Shown piece after piece: positions 6,759 through 15,886 of a stretch of DNA of 23,770 nt; within the stretch, counting starts at the first letter, position 1; every line of letters begins with the position of its first letter. Source of the stretch: a virus; the IMG/VR virus record IMGVR_UViG_3300029263_000188, positions 1 through 23,770 of that record; one strand, written 5' to 3'. Under the pieces are notes generated by a model. That model was given only the letters and a program-made list of their open reading frames with translations. It searched no databases and was not told where the DNA came from. A program made the position numbers and the translations under genes.

Positions 6759-9684
6759 ATCAGAGGCTGCTAAGGTAAAGTCTAATATTGCTGCTGGGGC
6801 ATACAAAGAAAAGACAAATGTCTGGGGCGGCTTCTTTGATGAACTCGCCTATGGAGTAAAGAAGCAGGATGAAGAAGAACGTCAGGAGCGTTTAGAAGCC
6901 CGACGAGAGGCTCGTGCAAATGGTCGTATGGTCAAGGCGAAACAGGATGCACAAGACAAACAGGATAAGAAAGACACTGCGCTCGCTAACCTATGGATAA
7001 CCAGTAATGCTGTTGATCCAACAGCCCAGAATATGAATTCTGTACTGGGTGTGGTTAGGGATGGTGGCTTTTCTGGTATTAGTGACTTGACTACTTTCAT
7101 GGATAAAACGTCCACCGTTAAAAGGGCTGTGCCTCCGGCTCCTGCGCCTAGTGTACCTACTCCGATTAAAGACTCTGATGGTACTATGCGAACATTCCCT
7201 GATGGAAAACCTGTGGTTCGTAAAGTAGACGAGGAAAAAAGCAACGCAGAAATATTGGAAACACGAAACAATAATAGTGGTATTGATATTGATCCTGACA
7301 TGATCCAGTTTGGTGTGCAGACGGAGCCATACGACTTGGAATCTGTGACTGAGAACAACTACCTTGGAAAAATGCGAACTGAAGAACTTTCAGGGAATGC
7401 TGAAGCCGTAGCTCAAATAAAAGAAGTTGCTGCAGCTAATGGCTGGGACAAGAAGATTAATGGCATTCCTCACTCAAGTATGGTGGGTGAAGGCAGTAAT
7501 TACTTCGCCGACTTATTAGCGGATATAGACAAAGAAACCGCCCCTGAAGATTATGAATGGGTAAATACCAGACTAGCCGCTGCTACAGCTAGAGAAGCAG
7601 AACCCAACTTCTGGCAGGATGATACTAAACTGTCTAACTACGATGCTAATACACTTGAGGCATTTTTAAGCACTGGTAATTATGCAGAAGGTAGCGAAGC
7701 CTATAAAGCTATTAACGGGTTCTTGGAAATACGATTAGTACAAGAAGGCAAGGCAGGTATTGAGACGCTTATCGGTGCTGATCCTCAAAAAATAGATCAG
7801 TATATTAAAGCCAATGCAGGTAGATTAAGTGCGGCTGAAAAAAATACTCTTACTGACATGCGTAGTATTGCAGAAGAATACGCAGAAAAAGGCAAGGAGA
7901 GTGCTACTGCCAAGCAAAGGGCCTTGGCTGCGTATGTAGAACAGACAGGTGCTAATTCTCTTGAGGCCAATCCTAGAATGGAACTGATGGCTGAGTTTGA
8001 AAAAGGCTGGAAGGTGGCTACATCAACAGCCGAAGTCGATAAGAAATTTTGGCAAAAGCCTGACGCACTGGCTAAGATGACCCCAATTGCTCTTAAGACG
8101 CTTATGGACTCTGGTCTTATAGGTGGTCCTGAAACAGAAGCCTTTAAAGCTGTCAATGCAGCTTACGGGGCTAGAGATAATCTAGAGACAGGAAACTTAG
8201 ATCAACTAATAGGTAAGTCAGTTCTGGAATTAGACCAATACTTTAATAACAACGCTGAGTATTTTGCTAAACCTGAAAACGCTAAAAAACTTACTAAATT
8301 CACAAGATTGAAGTCGCTTGCAGTAGAAAGTGAACGGGCAGGTCAGACTGAGAAGACTAAGACCGCCAAGCAAATTTCCTTAGACGCCTTCATAGTATCT
8401 AACCAGTTAGACACCCTAAAGCCTGAAGAAGTACAGGCTAAGATGTCTGAGTTTGAGAAGAATTGGGCTGCATCCATTAAGACAGTAGAAGAGACGCAGG
8501 GTTCATACACCACAGCTAACTATAGTGCTGATATAATTAAATTCTCTAAGATGCTTAATTCCAGTGATGTTAATGAAGTAAAAGAGGCCACTGATTGGTT
8601 CAGTATTGAGCAGCCTATCATCCAAAGCACACTGAGTGCGGCATCTACGATTAACAAAAGGGCAGAAATTGACCTTCTCATAGAAGGAGGGATACCAGAA
8701 GATATGGCTTTAGCTATTGCTACCGGAAGTTTGAAAATTACTTCTGATGGATTTGGAAGGCCTATAACTGTTAATACAGGTACTGGAGAAACTTCTTCTA
8801 TTACAGGAGAGACTACTGGTGAGGCCTCTTCTAGGGTAAATACTGCATCCTTAACTACAGAGGAAATACAGGAGTTAGAAGTTGCAAAACTAGAACTTGA
8901 AGAAGCCTTAGCGGAAGCTGGGTTTTCTGGTCGAATTAATGATCTAGAAGATATTGCAGCAGCATTTGGCCCTGAAGGATTTACTGGTAAAATCGTAAAT
9001 ACAATTACTGGTGTGTTTAATAAAACGGGGATGAAAGATTCTGCCGAAGCAACCAGCACATTAAATGCTTTAGGTAAGGTAACTAAATTCAATATTATAT
9101 CAGGGTTTGCTGGTCTCAGAGATAGTGTCTCCCTAAAAGCAGAAATTGAAACATTATTACCTAAATCCGGTCAGTTCTTTTCAAGTAAGCCTGATGCTTT
9201 GCGTAATTTTAAAGACATTAAGGCGTTACTTGATCAGGCTATGTTGGGACAAGAAAACATTGCTACAAGAGGCACTGGTATTAGTACGACTGCTGAAAGT
9301 AAAGCTAACGTAGCACTTGAATCTCTGAGACCTCTATCTGAATTATACGCCAAAGTTATTAAGTCTATGGAAGGAGATGGTAAGTCAAATCAAGTTACGG
9401 GAAGTGTGTTTATAGATGGGCAATTAGAACCCAAACGGGAAGCCTTTATTCCAGAAAACCCCCCTGTGAAAAATTCTTCTGGTACAGCCCCAGATCAGGC
9501 GGTCTTTGTGGCAGACTTTCTTAGGTTAAATAAAGATAACCCGAAGGCTACTGAGATAGAGGCGTTACGACAGTTTAAAAATAAATACCCTGATGCCTCT
9601 GCTAATAAGTTTACAACTTCTGATGGAAAGACTTTTAGTACTGGCGCAGAAGCTGCAGCCCACCAATCGACACTTGGAGAGTAA
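6748..9684 (+). CDS. Putative internal virion protein, 978 aa, with a tandem duplication
   Basis: A large soluble protein with no signal peptide or membrane helix. The N-terminus (about residues 35-75) is a highly charged coiled coil ('KKQDEEERQERLEARREAR'). Residues about 288-433 and 434-579 form two diverged copies of the same 146-residue unit, each opening with 'FWQ' and closing with an 'EFEK-x-W' segment. The rest is mostly predicted-helical and Ala/Glu-rich, with a Thr/Gly-rich linker near 690. Size and position at the end of the late module next to another >1000-residue protein resemble the internal core or ejection proteins of podoviruses (T7 gp15/gp16 position), but I see no enzymatic motif. 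Start chosen at the ATG with AGAGG upstream. Confidence 0.8.
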   Translation: MSFKSEAAKVKSNIAAGAYKEKTNVWGGFFDELAYGVKKQDEEERQERLEARREARANGRMVKAKQDAQDKQDKKDTALANLWITSNAVDPTAQNMNSVLGVVRDGGFSGISDLTTFMDKTSTVKRAVPPAPAPSVPTPIKDSDGTMRTFPDGKPVVRKVDEEKSNAEILETRNNNSGIDIDPDMIQFGVQTEPYDLESVTENNYLGKMRTEELSGNAEAVAQIKEVAAANGWDKKINGIPHSSMVGEGSNYFADLLADIDKETAPEDYEWVNTRLAAATAREAEPNFWQDDTKLSNYDANTLEAFLSTGNYAEGSEAYKAINGFLEIRLVQEGKAGIETLIGADPQKIDQYIKANAGRLSAAEKNTLTDMRSIAEEYAEKGKESATAKQRALAAYVEQTGANSLEANPRMELMAEFEKGWKVATSTAEVDKKFWQKPDALAKMTPIALKTLMDSGLIGGPETEAFKAVNAAYGARDNLETGNLDQLIGKSVLELDQYFNNNAEYFAKPENAKKLTKFTRLKSLAVESERAGQTEKTKTAKQISLDAFIVSNQLDTLKPEEVQAKMSEFEKNWAASIKTVEETQGSYTTANYSADIIKFSKMLNSSDVNEVKEATDWFSIEQPIIQSTLSAASTINKRAEIDLLIEGGIPEDMALAIATGSLKITSDGFGRPITVNTGTGETSSITGETTGEASSRVNTASLTTEEIQELEVAKLELEEALAEAGFSGRINDLEDIAAAFGPEGFTGKIVNTITGVFNKTGMKDSAEATSTLNALGKVTKFNIISGFAGLRDSVSLKAEIETLLPKSGQFFSSKPDALRNFKDIKALLDQAMLGQENIATRGTGISTTAESKANVALESLRPLSELYAKVIKSMEGDGKSNQVTGSVFIDGQLEPKREAFIPENPPVKNSSGTAPDQAVFVADFLRLNKDNPKATEIEALRQFKNKYPDASANKFTTSDGKTFSTGAEAAAHQSTLGE
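7609..8484 (+). repeat. Two tandem 146-codon protein-level repeats inside the 978-aa protein
   Basis: Copy 1 begins at Phe288 and copy 2 at Phe434. Shared features in order: 'FWQ', 'GxExxAFKAxN'-like ('GSEAYKAING' against 'ETEAFKAVNA'), 'LIG' followed by 'xDQY' ('KIDQYIKANA' against 'ELDQYFNNNA'), 'TAKQ' ('ATAKQRALAAYV' against 'KTAKQISLDAFI') and 'EFEKGW' against 'EFEKNW'. The DNA copies are well diverged, so this is an old duplication. Confidence 0.7.
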
Positions 9685-9686
9685 TT

Positions 9687-12600
9687 ATGGAAGATAATGA
9701 ATTTGTAATTCCTTCATATGCTGAAGATGAGGACACTAATGAATTTAATATACCTTCGTATGAAACAGAAGTTCAACAAACTGCAAACCCTCAGCCTATT
9801 TCAGGAGAGTTAGACCTAGAAAGTCTACAGCAGAGAAGAGCCTCTGAAGATGATGAAACTATATTAAACGACATCGTCCAACAGGCTGGCACTTCCTTTA
9901 AAATGGATGGGAAGCCTTTTGACTTAGCTCCCCGACTTGAAACCACTAGCTCCACTGCACTCCTAGACTTCATCCTGTCAGGTAATGTGGTTGATACTGG
10001 AGTAGATTCTCAAGGAGACGCCCTTCTTAAGAGCGTAGGTACTGCAGGGACAAACTTACTCGGCTTACCCGTGGACTTTATGAATGCCCCCTTTCAGGCC
10101 GGTGAAGGCCTTGTCCGTAGCGCTATTAATGCGGCTGGGGGAGATGCAAGTACTAACCCAGAAGACTTTTGGCTTTCAGACCCTAATCCCATTGGCGGGG
10201 GGCAGTCTATCAGGGATGGTTTAGAAGCCACTTACGATGCCCTTAATATAACGCCTAAAGAAGACAACACTTATATAGATAGTAGAGAGGAGCTTTCTCA
10301 AGAATTAAGGCCAGCGTTTCAGGTCGGGAGAGTTCTGACAGAAAACTTAGTCCCAGCCGCCTCGGTTCTAAAATTAGCTAAGTTAGGCATAGGCCTTAGT
10401 AATCCTCTAGTCGCAGAGGCTGCAGCTAACCCTACTAAATTCAGAAACGTAGAGACAGCGGCTTCTGGTACAGCGGCTGGACTAGCAGCATTCACTGAGG
10501 CAATTGGTCTGGGGGATAATCCTTGGGCCATCATGGGCGCAGAGTTTATAGGCTCTATACTGGGCGGTAACGTAGCTTCAGGAGCCAGTAAAGTTGGCGG
10601 GGTAAGTTCTGCTGTAAGTAAGTCTATGGAAGGCTTAGTAGCTGCAGTAAGCAAGGGTGCTGCTAATAAAGGTGCTGTAAATGATATTCTCATAGCAGCT
10701 AAAGCTCAGAGAGACCTGCTGATTGACAGAGCCGATGTAGCGCAACAGTCCGGTGACACGGCATTGTTCGACAGGATTATGGCAGATGCCGATGCACATA
10801 CCCCAGAAAGGATTATGCAAGACCTAGAGACCTCAATGGCTCTTGGGGAAACAAGTCCAGTAGAAGGGGTAAACCTACCAGCGGGTACTCTTACTGATAA
10901 CCCTCTATTGGTCGGGGTGCAGAATGCTCTAGTATCACAAGACGCAAGTTTCTCAGGTGATGTAATTAAGGAGCTTAATACCGCACTTAATCAAATACTC
11001 CTTACTTCAGAGCGTCTAGCTAGTGCAGGTAACACCGCCGCCGCTAATACTCTTAGGAATAGATATTTCCAGAACCTGCTTGATACCAGAATTAACTCTG
11101 CACAGGCTGAGGCAAAGTCTAGAGTATCTGAGCTTGGACCTAATGTAAGCCAGACAGAGGCTTCTAGCGTGGCTCAACGCACCCTATTCGAGGCTAAGGG
11201 TACTATCCGCGCTATGGAGACTTACCTGTTTGATCGTATTGACCCTAGCCTGACTACTGATGGCGGGACTATAGCCAACACAATAGAGTCTCTGATTAGC
11301 AAACGTATATTAGCGGGGGAGACCATTGCTGGTGGCGGTCAGCTTGATGCAGTAATAAGCAACATTTACCAACAGGCGAGGGGCGATGGCCCTATGACTG
11401 TTAAGAAGGTCAGGGCGTTTAGGTCACGTATGCTTGCAGCGTCACGCCAAGCAGCGGCTGATAAAGACTTCCATCAGGCGGGTATATTTGATGAATTAGC
11501 TAACTCCGCTATGGATGAATTAAAGTCAATTCCATACGAAAAGGGCGGGGATTCCTTAGACGCTGCACTTAGATTTAGTGCCGAAATGAACCAAAGATTC
11601 ACAAGATATTTTAACTTAGATGCAATGGAGAAAGCCTCTACTGGAGGCACTGCAATACGAGAAGAGCAGGTTTTAGAATCTGCAATGTCTGGCTCAGAGA
11701 CTGATAGAGCTTTGAACATGGGGGAGCTTAAAGAAGGTGCTGAATTTGCAGATAAGATGGGGCCAAGGGTAGAGACCGTTAAGCAACAGGACTTTGCAAA
11801 GGCATACTCACAGTGGGCTACAGAGAAGGCAGTGAAACTAGGGCAAAATCCTAATGATGTAGTAATACCTCAAGCCATCACTCGCTTCGGTCAGTCAGAT
11901 GCAGACATTGGCCCTGTCGCTAGAGACCAATCTCCTTCAACTAAGGCTAGTGGGGATACGTCTAGGTTAGACTCGCGAGACAGGCCAGATGACGCTGATG
12001 CCTTCAGAGGTTTTGCAGATGACCTTGAGGAGTTTGCTAAGGAGATGGATGCCCAAGGTAAAACAGCTATGGCTGAAGAAGCTAGGGCAACGGCTGCGGC
12101 ACAGGGCAGAGGTCCAGCAGGGGAAGAGTATTTTAACCCAGCTACAGAGAAGGCATCTCCTGAGACAGTAGACGAGTTTGCGATTAATGAAGGCGGTCAA
12201 ATAGGCAACGTCCCAGCTATATTAGATGACGCTGCGACAGTAGACTTGGGTCCGACAATGTCAGCGGCTCAAGAAGACTTCTTGCGTGGTTCTGTCATGA
12301 AGCTGAAGAATACAGACAATACTATTGATGCTGCTAAAGTAGAACAGTTTATGTCAGATAAAGAGAACGCAGAGGTATTAAAGGCATTCCCTGACTTCCA
12401 AGCTGAGTTAACTGGATTGGTAGATGCCCAGAGAGTTGCAGACGAGATGTTTAAGCAGTTCTCTGCCATAGCTGAAACAGGCAAACTTCCTGATGCAATC
12501 GGTGAGGTTCTGACCTCTAAGAACCCTGTCGAGAATTATACTAAATTAGCTAATGAGGCTATGGGCTTACCAAACGAATTAAGAGACTTGCGTATGGCTA

Positions 12601-13310
12601 CAATAGACAAGCTGTTCGAGTCTTCTAAGACCGGAAATAATCCTGACTTCTTTAAGTTAACTACAGAGCTAACCCGACCACTAAGCGGGAGGTCTGGAGA
12701 CCAGAGCATCTTAGATGTCATGGAAGAACTAGGCGTCATAAGCAAAGAAGAAACTCAGGCCATTGGAGGTCTGATTGCAGAGGGTTTGCGTATCCAGAAA
12801 AGTACTATGGACCCAACTCAAATAGCCCAAGCTGTCACCGGAACCGGAGACCTAGTTACTAATTCAGCTAGGATATTCGGTGCTAACTTTGGTGCCATGT
12901 TTGGTATGGGCGAGGGGTCACAGCTTCAGGCAGCAGCCATTGGTTCTGCAGCATTTAGAAAGATAGTCGCTGACCTTCCTACAGGTAATAAACTGGAGAG
13001 CATGAAGACGCTTATGCTGCAGCCTAGAACACTTCTAGGTCTCATGCAGAAGAACCCAGCTATACGTAGGGGTGTGATGGATGGTCTGAAAGAGTTCTTC
13101 CTGAAGTATGGATCAGAATTTAAAGGTCTGAGTAAAGGACAGGCAGTAGCTAAGGTAGCTAAAGATGCCACTAAGAAAACTGTTTCAGGGATAGCCGCAA
13201 GAGCTTCACAAGCCCCTATTGCAACTTCATCTGCACTGAGCGGTAATACTGAAGACAATAGGCGTCCGACTGTCACGGTAGATGACCAGATGGAAGCGGC
13301 CTTCCAATAA
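9687..13310 (+). CDS. Very large putative internal virion protein, 1207 aa
   Basis: The last gene of the plus-strand module, starting 2 nt after the preceding stop with GGAGAG upstream. The N-terminus carries a 14-residue tandem motif ('NEFVIPSY' then 'NEFNIPSY'). Residues about 200-320 contain Ala/Gly-rich hydrophobic stretches ('AAASGTAAGLAAFTEAIGLG'-like, 'WAIMGAEFIGSILGGNVASG') that could insert into or cross a membrane. The remainder is long, helical and charged. The C-terminus is a short Pro/Thr/Asp tail ('RPTVTVDDQMEAAFQ'). There is no transglycosylase or protease motif that I can see. Size, order and hydrophobic segments fit a DNA-ejection (internal core) protein of a podovirus; this is inference from context. 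Confidence 0.8.
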   Translation: MEDNEFVIPSYAEDEDTNEFNIPSYETEVQQTANPQPISGELDLESLQQRRASEDDETILNDIVQQAGTSFKMDGKPFDLAPRLETTSSTALLDFILSGNVVDTGVDSQGDALLKSVGTAGTNLLGLPVDFMNAPFQAGEGLVRSAINAAGGDASTNPEDFWLSDPNPIGGGQSIRDGLEATYDALNITPKEDNTYIDSREELSQELRPAFQVGRVLTENLVPAASVLKLAKLGIGLSNPLVAEAAANPTKFRNVETAASGTAAGLAAFTEAIGLGDNPWAIMGAEFIGSILGGNVASGASKVGGVSSAVSKSMEGLVAAVSKGAANKGAVNDILIAAKAQRDLLIDRADVAQQSGDTALFDRIMADADAHTPERIMQDLETSMALGETSPVEGVNLPAGTLTDNPLLVGVQNALVSQDASFSGDVIKELNTALNQILLTSERLASAGNTAAANTLRNRYFQNLLDTRINSAQAEAKSRVSELGPNVSQTEASSVAQRTLFEAKGTIRAMETYLFDRIDPSLTTDGGTIANTIESLISKRILAGETIAGGGQLDAVISNIYQQARGDGPMTVKKVRAFRSRMLAASRQAAADKDFHQAGIFDELANSAMDELKSIPYEKGGDSLDAALRFSAEMNQRFTRYFNLDAMEKASTGGTAIREEQVLESAMSGSETDRALNMGELKEGAEFADKMGPRVETVKQQDFAKAYSQWATEKAVKLGQNPNDVVIPQAITRFGQSDADIGPVARDQSPSTKASGDTSRLDSRDRPDDADAFRGFADDLEEFAKEMDAQGKTAMAEEARATAAAQGRGPAGEEYFNPATEKASPETVDEFAINEGGQIGNVPAILDDAATVDLGPTMSAAQEDFLRGSVMKLKNTDNTIDAAKVEQFMSDKENAEVLKAFPDFQAELTGLVDAQRVADEMFKQFSAIAETGKLPDAIGEVLTSKNPVENYTKLANEAMGLPNELRDLRMATIDKLFESSKTGNNPDFFKLTTELTRPLSGRSGDQSILDVMEELGVISKEETQAIGGLIAEGLRIQKSTMDPTQIAQAVTGTGDLVTNSARIFGANFGAMFGMGEGSQLQAAAIGSAAFRKIVADLPTGNKLESMKTLMLQPRTLLGLMQKNPAIRRGVMDGLKEFFLKYGSEFKGLSKGQAVAKVAKDATKKTVSGIAARASQAPIATSSALSGNTEDNRRPTVTVDDQMEAAFQ
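9696..9761 (+). repeat. 14-residue N-terminal tandem motif NEFxIPSY
   Basis: Asn4-Tyr11 and Asn18-Tyr25 of the 1207-aa protein both read NEF-x-IPSY followed by acidic residues, exactly 14 residues apart. It looks like a short linear docking or processing motif present twice. Confidence 0.6.
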
Positions 13311-13311
13311 A

Positions 13312-13341
13312 GAAACCCCCGCCAACCAAAGCAGGGGTTTC
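13312..13341. terminator. Hairpin terminator between converging modules
   Basis: GAAACCCC-c-GC ... GC-a-GGGGTTTC gives an 8-bp GC-rich outer stem plus a 2-bp inner one, starting 1 nt after the last plus-strand stop. On the minus strand the 3' arm runs into TTTCTTTATT, so it is better as a terminator for transcripts coming from the right. On the plus strand the Ts are within the arm. It probably works in both directions. Confidence 0.8.
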
Positions 13342-13374
13342 AACCAACAAACATAGCGACCAATCTTTGCCATG

Positions 13375-13413
13375 CTTGATAGTTAGATATGCTACTATAT
13401 ACTAAAGATCAAG
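13375..13413. other. AT-rich dyad in the convergent gap
   Basis: CTTGAT-ag-TTAG ... CTAA-ag-ATCAAG forms an interrupted inverted repeat around a 15-nt AT-rich centre containing CTACTATATA. A second overlapping 6-bp dyad is TGCTAC (13390-13395) with GTAGCA (13413-13418). The rest of the gap 13342-13440 shows no gene. It could be a secondary hairpin protecting mRNA 3' ends or a protein site. Confidence 0.35.
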
Positions 13414-13440
13414 TAGCACATTACTTTAAGTCATCTTATT

Positions 13441-13629
13441 TTAGACTTCTTGAGGCAACATAACACACATGGATAACATTCTATGGTCAGGGCTTGGGGC
13501 AGTAGCTTCGAGCCTTTTTTTATCAAATTCCTGCCACTGTTCGCAAGCTGACTTATGTCTAAACACGACATTAGGGGCATGAACATTGTACAACCCTAAT
13601 TCTATTAAAACGACTACATATACCCACAT
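13441..13629 (-). CDS. Small protein, 62 aa, hydrophobic N-terminus, unknown
   Basis: It has a strong ribosome site (AGGAG about nine bases before the ATG). The N-terminal 'MWVYVVVLIELGLY' is hydrophobic, followed by a soluble part with Cys at about 29 and 50 and the segment 'KKRLEATAPSPDHRMLSMC'. It is the last gene of the minus-strand module, 18 nt after the ribonucleotide reductase. The N-terminal stretch might be a weak signal or membrane anchor. I do not know a named family; similar-looking small proteins occur in marine phages. Confidence 0.7.
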   Translation of the reverse strand: MWVYVVVLIELGLYNVHAPNVVFRHKSACEQWQEFDKKRLEATAPSPDHRMLSMCVMLPQEV

Positions 13630-13647
13630 GTATATACTCTCCTGAGT

Positions 13648-15393
13648 TTACTCACACTTGCGGAGACCTGTTGCTGGATCGAAGTAACAGGCACCGCCTT
13701 CCTCGACAAAATCTTGGTTTTCTTCCACGGGAGGTTGTTCAACGACATCTTCTGAGGCAGATGCATTTAAAATTCCGTATCTTTTACCGGATGCTCTAAA
13801 GGTGGTACATCCAGAGGCACCGCCCTCATACGCTTGCATGTAGACCCGTTTAAAGTCTTCCCAGCTAACGTCATCTCCGGTATTGCAAGTCTTAGAACAG
13901 GCACTGTCTACGAATTTAGATGCTGAATTTAAAACTTTGACGTGATCAAACACGCTTAATCCATCAGCGGTTTTACCTTTAATTCCAAACTCCCTATATC
14001 CGTAATCCTCTACTGTCTCTATGCGAGGCCCGTCGAAGGTTTGGATCGTGCGGTCATAGCTGTGCGAGAATACAGGTTCGATCCCACTACTTACGTTATC
14101 CGCACTTAGGCTGATTGTGCCAGTAGGAGCTACGGACAATAGGTGGCTATTGCGGATACCATGAGTGGAAATCAATGCTCTAATGCTGGCAGGTAAAGTC
14201 TTTGCAAAGTCGGAATCCAGATAGCTGGGATTATAAAGAGGGAATGCCCCCTTCTCGACTGCTAAGGATACTGATGTCATATAGCATCCGTCCCGAATTA
14301 CCGTCATGATCTTCTCCATCCAGTGGATGAAGTCATCTGATCCGTATTCATGACCCATAGCCTCAAGAGCATTAGCTACGCCGGTTACCCCCAGCCCCAT
14401 ACGGCGTTTATTCTGAGCCTCTTGCTCTTGTTCTGGCAAAGGGAAGGTTGCCCTGTCGCAGACATTATCCATAGCCCTTACTACGTGAGGGATGTCATTC
14501 TTAAGCATCTGCATGTTAAAAGCGTAACTGCCGTCAGGCATCATGCTGATGTATTTGGTTAGATTGAATGAACCAAGTAGACATGCTCCATAAGGTGGTA
14601 GTGGCTGTTCTCCGCAAGGATTAGTTGCGGCAATAGTCTCGCAATAATGTAGATTGTTCTTGCGGTTAATCCTGTCAATAAACAGAATGCCCGGTTCTGC
14701 CCAATCCCATGTGCTGCGAAGGATGTCATCCCAAAGGGCTGTGGCGCTTACCGTTTTGTGTACACGGCCCTCAAATACGAGATCGAAGTCGGTATCATTT
14801 TTGACAGCAGTCATAAATTCATCCGTTACGGCAACGCTCATATTAAATTGCGTCAATTCTGTAGAATTGTTTTTAGCCCGTATGAACTTCTCGATATCGG
14901 GATGGGACACGTTTAGGCATGACATCTGAGCGCCACGTCTGTGACCTGCAGAGGCAATAGTCTTACAGATGCTGTCGAATATGCCCATGAAGGAAAGAGG
15001 ACCACTAGAGCGGCTCTCCAAGCTGCGTATTAAAGCTCCATGCGGTCTTAAGGTACTGAAGTCATATCCAATGCCACCCCCCAGTTGCATGGTCTTGGCA
15101 GCGTCCTTGGCTGCGCCCATAATACCTTCCATGCTATCTTCAATGGTGGTGGATACAAAGCAATTGTAGGGCGTCACCTTGCGAGGTGCGCCCATAGCAC
15201 TTTGCACTCGACCTGCTGGCAGGAACCGCTGGTTATATAGAATGGTTCTAAAGTTGTTAAAATGTGCTTCATCGTCTTGTAGTGCCGCTGCCACTCTGGT
15301 CATGGCATCACGAAAGCTCTCGCCTTCGGAGCGGTATTTCATGGCGTGAATTTCTTCGGAAATGGGCAGTGTAGGCCCGTACTCGTTTTTCAT
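13648..15393 (-). CDS. nrdJ: Class II (adenosylcobalamin-type) ribonucleotide reductase, 581 aa
   Basis: Reduces ribonucleotides to deoxyribonucleotides for phage DNA synthesis. Core motifs in order: Cys78 in 'TPYNCFVS'; 'LGGGIGYDFSTLRP' (104-117); 'RRGAQMSCLNVSHPDIEKF' (152-170); Asn258-x-Cys260-x-Glu262 in 'NPCGEQPLPPYGACLLGSFN'; Cys271; and 'SVAPTGTISL' near 410. Cys78, Cys260 and Cys271 correspond to the redox pair and the thiyl-radical cysteine. The family level (NrdJ rather than NrdA) is inferred from overall pattern and from the lack of a small-subunit gene. It is shorter than cellular NrdJ. The C-terminal shuttle cysteines are spaced unusually (Cys569 and Cys580). The start has GAGAG upstream, 10 nt after the MazG-like stop. 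Confidence 0.9.
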   Translation of the reverse strand: MKNEYGPTLPISEEIHAMKYRSEGESFRDAMTRVAAALQDDEAHFNNFRTILYNQRFLPAGRVQSAMGAPRKVTPYNCFVSTTIEDSMEGIMGAAKDAAKTMQLGGGIGYDFSTLRPHGALIRSLESRSSGPLSFMGIFDSICKTIASAGHRRGAQMSCLNVSHPDIEKFIRAKNNSTELTQFNMSVAVTDEFMTAVKNDTDFDLVFEGRVHKTVSATALWDDILRSTWDWAEPGILFIDRINRKNNLHYCETIAATNPCGEQPLPPYGACLLGSFNLTKYISMMPDGSYAFNMQMLKNDIPHVVRAMDNVCDRATFPLPEQEQEAQNKRRMGLGVTGVANALEAMGHEYGSDDFIHWMEKIMTVIRDGCYMTSVSLAVEKGAFPLYNPSYLDSDFAKTLPASIRALISTHGIRNSHLLSVAPTGTISLSADNVSSGIEPVFSHSYDRTIQTFDGPRIETVEDYGYREFGIKGKTADGLSVFDHVKVLNSASKFVDSACSKTCNTGDDVSWEDFKRVYMQAYEGGASGCTTFRASGKRYGILNASASEDVVEQPPVEENQDFVEEGGACYFDPATGLRKCE

Positions 15394-15403
15394 ACTAATA
15401 CTC

Positions 15404-15886
15404 TCATACTAAATCTGATAGATTGGGTTTTTTATAATTCGGGCCTTTGAGAACTTTGCCATCTGGTCGTTTTAAGGGTTTGCCATCGACACCTAGCTTG
15501 GACATATTACTGACGTGGACACGCCTAACAGCCTCGTCCAAATCCCAGCCGTAAGTAGCTGCATATCCATAGGTCACGTAGATGAGGTCAGCTAATTCCT
15601 TAAGCATCCCCGCTGGGTGATTACCTAGGCCACTCTCGTCGGACACTTCGCCAAACTCTTCGCGTATTAAGCTAAATCGCATATCCTCTAGCTTAAGGTT
15701 AAAGTACCAATTCTCGTCCAAAGGATGATCCATAGAAGTGGCAAATTGTCGGACCATCTGCAGTGGTGTATCATCCAAATATGCGTCTACAGGATCATCA
15801 GGCAGGTCTTTTACCTGCTTAAAAGTTTCGAGTATTCCTGCTAGGCGATCTTCCGCACAATCATCGATGTCTTGTTTAGTGATCAT
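15404..15886 (-). CDS. MazG-like nucleoside triphosphate pyrophosphohydrolase, 160 aa
   Basis: An all-helical MazG/HisE-type pyrophosphohydrolase. Metal-binding acidic residues appear as Glu76-Glu77-x-x-Glu80 in 'LIREEFGEVSDE' and Glu97-x-x-Asp100 in 'KELADLIYVTYG', the ExxE(x~12-28)ExxD signature. The C-terminal 'VHVSNMSKLGVDGKP' with 'GKVLKGPNYKKP' is typical of the phage subgroup. These enzymes split NTPs or dNTPs to the monophosphate and pyrophosphate, or may lower ppGpp; the substrate here is unknown. It overlaps the upstream gene by ATGA and lies directly before the ribonucleotide reductase, so both serve nucleotide pool control. Confidence 0.88.
   Translation of the reverse strand: MITKQDIDDCAEDRLAGILETFKQVKDLPDDPVDAYLDDTPLQMVRQFATSMDHPLDENWYFNLKLEDMRFSLIREEFGEVSDESGLGNHPAGMLKELADLIYVTYGYAATYGWDLDEAVRRVHVSNMSKLGVDGKPLKRPDGKVLKGPNYKKPNLSDLV

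Noticed and set aside
12926-13276. 116-codon open frame on the minus strand (and similar long antisense frames at 6882-7358 and 8520-9092).
   Set aside because: They lie wholly within strongly supported plus-strand genes, have low-complexity Ser/Ala/Leu composition and no ribosome site; they are shadow frames.
13387-13405. CTACTATATACTA resembles a T7-type phage promoter core; a similar TACTATATAGGA lies on the minus strand at about 23571-23584.
   Set aside because: No single-subunit RNA polymerase gene is in the window, only two loose copies are seen, and the first points toward a converging gene end. TATACT in the second copy is as easily a host -10 box.
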